A stretch of 64,000 bases of DNA from Testudinibacter aquarius (GTDB lineage Bacteria; Pseudomonadota; Gammaproteobacteria; Enterobacterales; Pasteurellaceae). Under the pieces are notes generated by a model. That model ran no database searches. It had not been told where the DNA came from and saw nothing but the letters and a program-made list of their open reading frames with translations. The translations under genes and the position numbers were made by a program. The DNA is taken from positions 172,083-236,082 of the forward strand of contig NZ_SMCP01000005.1 in the NCBI RefSeq assembly GCF_004342725.1, written 5' to 3'. Shown one piece after another: positions 58,734 through 64,000 of the stretch (positions within the stretch are counted from its first letter, which is position 1; each line of letters begins with the position of its first letter).

Positions 58734-59474
58734 CTATTCAACCATTTTCTGCGGTGCTGGTGCCAACATACGTTTGTGATGAGAGCGGTTATACCAAAAA
58801 TCAATCTGTTTTTGTGCCTGTGCCGACACCGTTTCGCCGCGCAAAAAAGCATCAATTTCTGCATAACTGACGCCCATTTCATCTTCATCAGTCTGCCCTT
58901 GCCATAAGCCGGCACTTGGCGCTTTGTCTAACACCGCTTGCGGTACACCAAGCAGTCGCCCTAATTCAAACACCTGTTCTTTGCGCAGTTGCACCAACGG
59001 CACAACATCAACACCGCCATCGCCATATTTGGTGAAATAACCGGTATGCCATTCTGCCGCATTATCAGTGCCGACCACGATCGCCTGCTGATTTTGCGCC
59101 GCTGCATACAGGGTTATCATACGTAACCGTGCCTGCACATTACCGGCAATCACATTCTGCCGCTCGGCATCATCACGGAACAATGGCTGCATGCTTTGCA
59201 TAAAAGTGCGGTAGCTCGGGCTGATCGAGGCTTCAATCACCGCACAACCCGCACTTTCTGCAACAGCATAAGCATCGGCAATATCTTGGGCAGAGGTGGT
59301 ATCCGACGGTAAAATCAAGCCTTGCACCGGCGCCCCGGTTTTCATCAACAAATTCACCACCACTGCCGAATCGATGCCACCACTAATGCCGATCACATAG
59401 CCTTTCGCACCATAAAAATGACGCTGCTGCTCCAACCACTCTACTAAATAATCTGCATATTGTTGCAACGTCAT
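58734..59474 (-). CDS. nadE: NH3-dependent NAD+ synthetase
   Basis: Enzyme of 246 residues that amidates deamido-NAD with ATP and ammonia. The PP-loop GISGGIDSAVV is at about 28-38; GTDNAAEWHTGYFTKYGDGGVDVVPL and LRKEQVFELGRLL follow the family. No glutaminase domain is present. Start ATG 59474 lies 1 bp after the upstream gene's stop, and AGAGGAA inside that gene serves as ribosome binding site, so the two are coupled. Confidence 0.93.
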   Translation of the reverse strand: MTLQQYADYLVEWLEQQRHFYGAKGYVIGISGGIDSAVVVNLLMKTGAPVQGLILPSDTTSAQDIADAYAVAESAGCAVIEASISPSYRTFMQSMQPLFRDDAERQNVIAGNVQARLRMITLYAAAQNQQAIVVGTDNAAEWHTGYFTKYGDGGVDVVPLVQLRKEQVFELGRLLGVPQAVLDKAPSAGLWQGQTDEDEMGVSYAEIDAFLRGETVSAQAQKQIDFWYNRSHHKRMLAPAPQKMVE

Positions 59475-59475
59475 A

Positions 59476-60600
59476 TTATTCCTCTCGTTCGGCATGTTGT
59501 TCAGCTGCATACCGTACTGGCTGTAAACGTGGATTAAACTGGTAGCGGCGCCCTTGTTTGGCTTGCTCTTTGCCGTTTAAGCGAACGCAATCGCCGGTAA
59601 AACCGATATTCACTTTCAGCAAATTAGAACCGACACCGTAGGAGTCAACCGGTGTTTTCAGTTGCTCAAATAAACGGATTTTTGTCGAGTCAAAACCACC
59701 ACTGACAATAATTTTTACATGCTGAAACCCTTCGGCATCCAGATGGCGACGCAACAATTTAATTAAGCGCGGATTAGTGCCGCGCAAGTCATATTGTCCG
59801 AATTCATGTTGATTTCTAAGAAAATATTGATCCACCATATTGGCGGAAGTATCGACCCGCACGCCATATAATTTGTTACCGAAATGGCGAGCCACCTTGA
59901 GTGAATCTTCAATCACATCATTATTATAGTCCACCAGCGCAACCAAATTATCCTCAGGAAACGTTGCCAAATAGGCTTCACACGCCTGAATTAAATCGCC
60001 GTTGAACAACTGAATCAGCGCATGTGGCATCGTGCCGACACCGTCACTGCCCCACCACTCATTCATTGCATAGGTTGCCTGCGCACTCATGCCGCCAATA
60101 TAAGCGGCATAGCCGTCACCGGCTTGCTGTGAAAAATGGTCATCACGATCCCCCATAAAGATCACTTGCTTACCACTTGCCGCCTGCACCACGTTATAAA
60201 CGTGTGTTGCCACCGATGTACGTCGTGCTAAAATCCCGTCGATGATGCCTTCCAGATAGCCAAAATCTTCATAATAGCCTTCCACCATCAACACGGTTTC
60301 AAACGGCGAGATTTTATCTCCGTCATTCAACGCCCAAATTTTAAGGTTTTGCGGATTCGCGGCAAAAGTATGCAACAGCGCAATCGCTTCATCCATACCG
60401 CACACAATCGCTTCATTTTTTTGAAAAAATTGCATACTCACGGTTTGTCGGGGGATACGATTTGCTACAATTTTGCTGGTTTTCAAGAAATAAACCGCTG
60501 AAAACCAACCGTCTTTAATCCGCGGATCAAACTTAAAAGTGCGGTTTGTCAGCCTCGCCAACTTACCTTTTTGTTTCAGCTCAAATTCTTTTTCACACAT
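59476..60600 (-). CDS. pncB: nicotinate phosphoribosyltransferase
   Basis: Enzyme of 374 residues that joins nicotinate to PRPP to make nicotinate mononucleotide. Motifs are a DGWFSAVYFLKTSKIV start, the HALIQLFNGD segment, VRVDTSANMVDQYF, and the phosphate-binding IIVSGGFDSTKI followed by VDSYGVGSNL. I start at ATG 60600 with GAGAA before it; the TTG upstream is less likely. Directly upstream of nadE, it forms a salvage pair. Both are notable in a family where many members cannot use nicotinate. Confidence 0.9.
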   Translation of the reverse strand: MCEKEFELKQKGKLARLTNRTFKFDPRIKDGWFSAVYFLKTSKIVANRIPRQTVSMQFFQKNEAIVCGMDEAIALLHTFAANPQNLKIWALNDGDKISPFETVLMVEGYYEDFGYLEGIIDGILARRTSVATHVYNVVQAASGKQVIFMGDRDDHFSQQAGDGYAAYIGGMSAQATYAMNEWWGSDGVGTMPHALIQLFNGDLIQACEAYLATFPEDNLVALVDYNNDVIEDSLKVARHFGNKLYGVRVDTSANMVDQYFLRNQHEFGQYDLRGTNPRLIKLLRRHLDAEGFQHVKIIVSGGFDSTKIRLFEQLKTPVDSYGVGSNLLKVNIGFTGDCVRLNGKEQAKQGRRYQFNPRLQPVRYAAEQHAEREE

Positions 60601-60755
60601 TACGGTTCTCAACTTAATCAAAATAAAAAGTATATGCTACAAAAAATAGATTCTGTTTAATTTGAACCTTTTTTCTGTATTAATCAAGCTTTATTTTGAT
60701 AAAAATAGAACCAATCTCGAAAAACACGAAATATAGCAAGGACGATTAATCGGCT

Positions 60756-61829
60756 CTATTTTTCACCATTGCCGAGCAAATAAGCAAATCTTTCAGTCAG
60801 AGGGTTGGCTTCTAGGGCAATTTTAGTCGCCACTGTCAGGGGCACCGAGAGGAACATACCGACCATACCAAGCAACCATCCCCAAAAAATTAGTGAAATA
60901 AATACGACCAATGTCGACAATCCCAAATGTTTTCCCATCACTTTCGGTTCTACAATATTACCAAATATCGTATTGACTAAAAAATATGCCACGATGACTA
61001 AAATACCTTCAACCGAGCCATTAAGAATAAAAGCCTGTATCACCACCGGAATCGCAGCGATAATCGAGCCAATATTTGGAATATAATTCAAGAGAAAGGC
61101 AACACTTGCCCATAAAATGGCATATTGAATATTCAGTAATTTCAATATGATATAAATGGATACCCCAGTAAGAATACTGACTAATGTTTTGATCGATAAA
61201 TAGCGTATAACACTGTCAATAACCCGATAAACGTCACTTTTCAGCTGGATTTGTTCGCCTCGTGGTTGATTACTGACCAAATAAGTCAGTTTTTGTTTTG
61301 CCAGTGGAATTTCAAGCAACATAAACACCACGATCAGGAACAATACAAAAATATTACTCAACATGCCAGACAACTGTCCTAGCATATTACTCATAAAATT
61401 CATCAGTGTATTTGGATCTAGACTTTCCAATATTCTCTTTCTCGGCAGTAATGCTGAAATATTGTATTTCTCGGTTAATGTCGTCAACCAGCCCACTTTT
61501 TCAGATAACAGAAGCTTATATTGTGGCACCGATGCGGTAAATTCGGTTACCGAAGCTCCGACTAAGGTTGCAAAAACACTGAAAAGGGTAAAAATAAAAC
61601 AGAGCAACAGGGTAATTGCAAGCCATTGCGGAACTTTATAATCAATCATTTTTTTTATTAAAGGAGAGCAAGCAATCGCAATAAATAAAGCCAATAGCAG
61701 AGGGGTGATGATGTCCGCGGCTGCTTTTATGCCAGCTAAAATAATAATTATACAAGCCGCTGTGAATATCAATTGAAGTGACGGATTATCATTTTGTATA
61801 ATTTTGGGTAACACATTTTTAGGCTTCAT
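60756..61829 (-). CDS. AI-2E family transporter (TqsA/PerM-like)
   Basis: Membrane protein of 357 residues with about eight helices. Family pattern: ADIITPLLLALFIAIACSPLIKKM near the start, a periplasmic region, then LLNYIPNIGSIIAAIPVVIQAFI and the closing VEPKVMGKHLGLSTLVVFISLIFWGWLLGMVGMFLSVPLTV. Members export autoinducer 2 or act as ion antiporters; function cannot be assigned from sequence. It is a single-gene unit. Confidence 0.9.
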   Translation of the reverse strand: MKPKNVLPKIIQNDNPSLQLIFTAACIIIILAGIKAAADIITPLLLALFIAIACSPLIKKMIDYKVPQWLAITLLLCFIFTLFSVFATLVGASVTEFTASVPQYKLLLSEKVGWLTTLTEKYNISALLPRKRILESLDPNTLMNFMSNMLGQLSGMLSNIFVLFLIVVFMLLEIPLAKQKLTYLVSNQPRGEQIQLKSDVYRVIDSVIRYLSIKTLVSILTGVSIYIILKLLNIQYAILWASVAFLLNYIPNIGSIIAAIPVVIQAFILNGSVEGILVIVAYFLVNTIFGNIVEPKVMGKHLGLSTLVVFISLIFWGWLLGMVGMFLSVPLTVATKIALEANPLTERFAYLLGNGEK

Positions 61830-61853
61830 TTCATCATATCCTTTTCATCGTGA

Positions 61854-61877
61854 CTAGGGGCTGTCTGACTGTCTATG
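61854..61877. repeat. possible family-1 element end upstream of the AI-2E gene
   Basis: TAGGGGCTGTCTGACTGTC resembles the first 11 bp of the family-1 end and then diverges. Weak. Confidence 0.3.
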
Positions 61878-61925
61878 ATTGTACCTTATTTTATTGCCGG
61901 AATTGTATTTATTCATTTTCAGACA

Positions 61926-61951
61926 TAAAAAAACCCGGACTAGCCGGGTTT
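61926..61951 (-). terminator. rho-independent terminator of ompA
   Basis: Stem AAAACCCGG / CCGGGTTTT with a short loop and T residues on the minus strand, 25 bp after the ompA stop codon. Confidence 0.85.
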
Positions 61952-61976
61952 TAGAAATGATAGAACGAGTGCTATA

Positions 61977-63002
61977 TTACATAGTTACTGTTTTTGCACC
62001 TTGAACCGCAACTTCTACACGGCGATCCGGGGCTAAACAAGCGATCAACGCTTTACGTCCGTTCACTGTGTCACAGTTGCTGCCGGTAACCGGGTTTGCT
62101 TTACCGTAACCTACTGCAGTTACGTTAGCTTGATCAACACCTTTAGAAACTAAGTAGTTAGCTACAGTTTCAGCGCGTTTTTCAGATAATTTTTGGTTGT
62201 AAGCATCAGAACCGATACGGTCTGTGTAACCCGCTACATTGTAGTTAGGGTTTGCTAAACCTGAATTAGCTACTTCAGCAGTCATACCGTCTAATGCTTC
62301 AGATCCGCCATTTTTTAAGCTGGATTTGTTGAAGTCAAACAATACGTCTGAGCTGAATGCGAATTTTTTAGTGATGATTTCAGGAGCTGCTGCAACGCCT
62401 TGACCGAAACGGTATGACAGACCTGCAGTGACAGAACCGATATCTGGACGGTAGTCAGTGGAGAATGAGTTGACTTTTTTACCAACATTATTTAACCATT
62501 GGTATTCAACACGCAATGCCAGTGAAGGCATAATCGCATATTCCAAACCACCGGCAAATACCGCTGAAGTTTGTAATTTGTGATCTCTTTCTACTGCTTC
62601 GCCTTTATAATCTGAACGAACTAATGCTGCACCCACACGAGCGTAAGCATCTAAGTCAGAAAGAATAGGATAGCTAGCTTTTAAGCTTAGGTGAGCACCG
62701 TGGTTAGTGTGTTTTGCTACTGTTTTACCTAATTCACGGATTTTAGCACGACCGAAATCATCGTAACCTAACTCAACTGCGAAGTTATCAGTGATTTGGT
62801 AACCACCGAAAACACCGTAAGTTACAGAGTTACGTAAGGTACCCATTGCTTCTGCTTGATCTTCAAATTGATTCAAGCCATCGTGGAAAGAAGCCCAACC
62901 TGCTTTAGCACCTGCATAGAAGGTGTTAGCTTGTGGTGCTGCTTGTGCTACAGATGCTAATGCTAAGCCAGAGATAGCTAATGCAATTGCAGTTTTTTTC
63001 AT
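61977..63002 (-). CDS. ompA: outer-membrane protein OmpA (P5-like)
   Basis: Major outer-membrane protein of 341 residues. The signal peptide ends SVAQA|APQANTFYAG. An eight-stranded barrel (about 25-190) has variable external loops. After a short linker the C-terminal OmpA domain binds peptidoglycan: FAFSSDVLFDFNKSSLK, NVAGYTDRIGSDAYNQKLSEKRAETVANYL and the disulfide loop GSNCDTVNGRKALIACLAPDRRVEV. It is preceded by a ~330-bp regulatory region. Confidence 0.97.
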   Translation of the reverse strand: MKKTAIALAISGLALASVAQAAPQANTFYAGAKAGWASFHDGLNQFEDQAEAMGTLRNSVTYGVFGGYQITDNFAVELGYDDFGRAKIRELGKTVAKHTNHGAHLSLKASYPILSDLDAYARVGAALVRSDYKGEAVERDHKLQTSAVFAGGLEYAIMPSLALRVEYQWLNNVGKKVNSFSTDYRPDIGSVTAGLSYRFGQGVAAAPEIITKKFAFSSDVLFDFNKSSLKNGGSEALDGMTAEVANSGLANPNYNVAGYTDRIGSDAYNQKLSEKRAETVANYLVSKGVDQANVTAVGYGKANPVTGSNCDTVNGRKALIACLAPDRRVEVAVQGAKTVTM

Positions 63003-63313
63003 TTTGATGATCCTCTATTTGTTTTCATCTATGATACAAATTTCATAATAGTTAGAACCCACCAGCTTCAATTGAAGCCATAATTCCACTATTGAAAAAA
63101 ATTGTATTTAAGTTTTGATTCACACCTGAATAAGCTGAATCGTCCCATACTCTTTATATAATAATGAATCCACTAGGTGAACTGAGTATTGCTGAATTAT
63201 CCTAGTAGTCTCAAAGAAAATCAATACTTCTTACAAAAAATAGTTCTTTTTTTAAGCGGTTAAGTTAAAAAAAGTACTTTTTAACACTATTTTCACTGCT
63301 ATTTAGCGATATA
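63003..63313. other. ompA upstream region, no gene
   Basis: About 310 bp of AT-rich DNA that should hold the ompA promoter and long leader. I see no coding frame and no clear known operator. It ends at the hairpin AAACCCGG / CCGGGTTT (63314-63334) that abuts the insertion sequence. Confidence 0.6.
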
Positions 63314-63334
63314 AAACCCGGCTATACCGGGTTT
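63314..63334. terminator. hairpin abutting the insertion-sequence end
   Basis: Perfect 8-bp stem AAACCCGG / CCGGGTTT with loop CTATA. It directly borders the insertion-sequence end at 63336, the same relation seen between hairpins and family-2 elements. Confidence 0.7.
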
Positions 63335-63335
63335 C

Positions 63336-64000
63336 AGACTGCTGACAAACCCACTAATTTTTATGGATAGTGGGTTTTATTTTGGGCGTAGTGGGTCAAA
63401 ATACTTTTTTAGATTAGATGAAGCCTATATGGCTTAAAATCTGCGTTTAATAAGGCTATTTTTCCTAAAATAAAGCGCAGCAATGCCCATACCCATAGAG
63501 CAATTTTCTTGATATTTTGTGCCATAGCGGCTAAGAAGCATTGGATTTGCACTTTAGTGACCCCACGAAAGCGGGCGTAGCGGTGATTGTGGTGTTGTTT
63601 CGCATCAGCAAAACTCCGTTCAACCGTTTCAGCCCTGCGTTTGTAAAATACTTTGCCTTGCTCGCTTAATCGCCTTGTGTTGGCTCGGTCTATGGCATCG
63701 GCATAGAGGTGCCGAGTAATGACTTTTGCCCCGGTTTGACTTTTCGTGCAATTTGAACGTGCCAAACAGTTTAAACAGGTACTTGCGTAGGTACTGTAAC
63801 TGCGGTAGCCATCACGGCTGATGGTGCGGAAGATTAAGGTTTCACCTTGTGGACAACGGTAAGTGTCTGTATTGACATCGTAGTTAAACTTGGATTTTTT
63901 ATAGCTATTTTTTGTACGCGGTGGGCGACGATAACCGAAAACGCCTGCAATCTCTCGTCGTTCAAGACTTTCTGCCACAGGGGCTGTAAAGTAACCGGCA
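63336..64000 (-). mobile_element. IS1182-like insertion sequence (partial, cut by the right edge)
   Basis: The end begins AGACTGCTGACAAAC, followed by a hairpin AACCCACTA / TAGTGGGTT (63348-63376) that ends the transposase gene. The rest of the element lies beyond the window, so the other end and total length are unknown. The terminal 14 bp are the same as those of the family-2 palindromic elements. Confidence 0.7.
63409..64000 (-). CDS. IS1182-family transposase (partial, N-terminus off the right edge)
   Basis: C-terminal 197 codons of a DDE transposase. The frame stays open to position 64000; a GTG at 63978 is internal, and the upstream codons read AGYFTAPVAESLE, so it is not the real start. 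IS1182 C-terminal features are present: the zinc-like C-x2-C pattern CLNCLARSNCTKS, then KVFYKRRAETVERSFADAKQHHNHRYARFRG with the catalytic Glu, followed by KVQIQCFLAAMAQNIKKIA. No frameshift or stop is visible in this part. Confidence 0.8.
   Translation of the reverse strand, partial: AGYFTAPVAESLERREIAGVFGYRRPPRTKNSYKKSKFNYDVNTDTYRCPQGETLIFRTISRDGYRSYSTYASTCLNCLARSNCTKSQTGAKVITRHLYADAIDRANTRRLSEQGKVFYKRRAETVERSFADAKQHHNHRYARFRGVTKVQIQCFLAAMAQNIKKIALWVWALLRFILGKIALLNADFKPYRLHLI

Noticed and set aside
63978..64000. GTG at 63978 as the transposase start
   Set aside because: The frame continues upstream to the window edge with sequence typical of the family, so the gene is cut by the edge rather than starting there.

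Overview
The window comes from a member of the Pasteurellaceae that uses the Haemophilus-type DNA uptake signal. The 9-mer AAGTGCGGT and its complement ACCGCACTT occur dozens of times on both strands, inside genes and in terminators, and gene content and order (map-glnD, rplM-rpsI, sdaC/sdaA, prmB-yciC-yciB-yciA-yciI, oadGAB, dmsABC, ompA) fit that family. I cannot name the species. A beta-galactosidase, a nicotinate phosphoribosyltransferase next to an NAD synthetase, capsule-linker glycosyltransferases and a complete Mrp antiporter suggest a capsulate, lactose-using organism that may not need V-factor.

Layout. 1-2713: lacZ, cut by the left edge. 2797-6966: zapG, then an AT-rich module of an AraC regulator, a divergent esterase and a sugar/H+ symporter. 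7041-10506: rplM-rpsI with a structured leader, a secreted EEP-family hydrolase, the zinc-independent ribosomal proteins L31B/L36B behind a Fur-like operator, and ypfJ. 10550-16837: an RNA pseudouridine synthase, clsA, glnD, map and erpA. 16956-20419: the sodium-pumping oxaloacetate decarboxylase oadGAB. 20857-27996: yacL, serine uptake and deamination (sdaC, sdaA), prmB and the yci cluster. 28120-32498: ompW and the Kdo-linker transferases kpsC/kpsS. 32518-38253: a TonB-dependent receptor, a surface lipoprotein on a Pro-rich stalk and a Slam outer-membrane translocator, preceded by Fur-like boxes. 38980-44389: a peptide-type ABC importer with a fused permease-ATPase. 44816-50500: mnhABCDEFG. 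50591-52623: an AhpD-like protein, a second AraC regulator and a DinJ/YafQ toxin-antitoxin pair. 52810-56802: dmsABC behind a perfect FNR box. 57035-63002: a drug/metabolite exporter, satP, nadE-pncB, an AI-2E-family protein and ompA. 63336-64000: the end of an IS1182-like insertion sequence, cut by the right edge.

The most notable system is the Slam cluster. The receptor is TbpA-like, its partner is a single-lobe lipoprotein rather than a bilobed TbpB, and the translocator is encoded with them, so this looks like a self-contained iron or haem piracy unit with an unidentified host ligand.

The second theme is two families of short non-coding palindromic elements. Family 1 has ends TAGGGTCTGT...ACAGACCCTA, and one copy forms the stop codons of both clsA and glnD. 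Family 2 has ends AGACTGCTGACAAA, shared with the IS1182-like element, and both full copies are flanked by direct repeats that are whole terminator hairpins, as if the element targets and duplicates terminators.

The genes also make metabolic sense together. Serine is imported and deaminated to pyruvate, oxaloacetate decarboxylation and Mrp handle sodium, DMSO reductase serves anaerobic respiration under FNR, and acetate moves through SatP.
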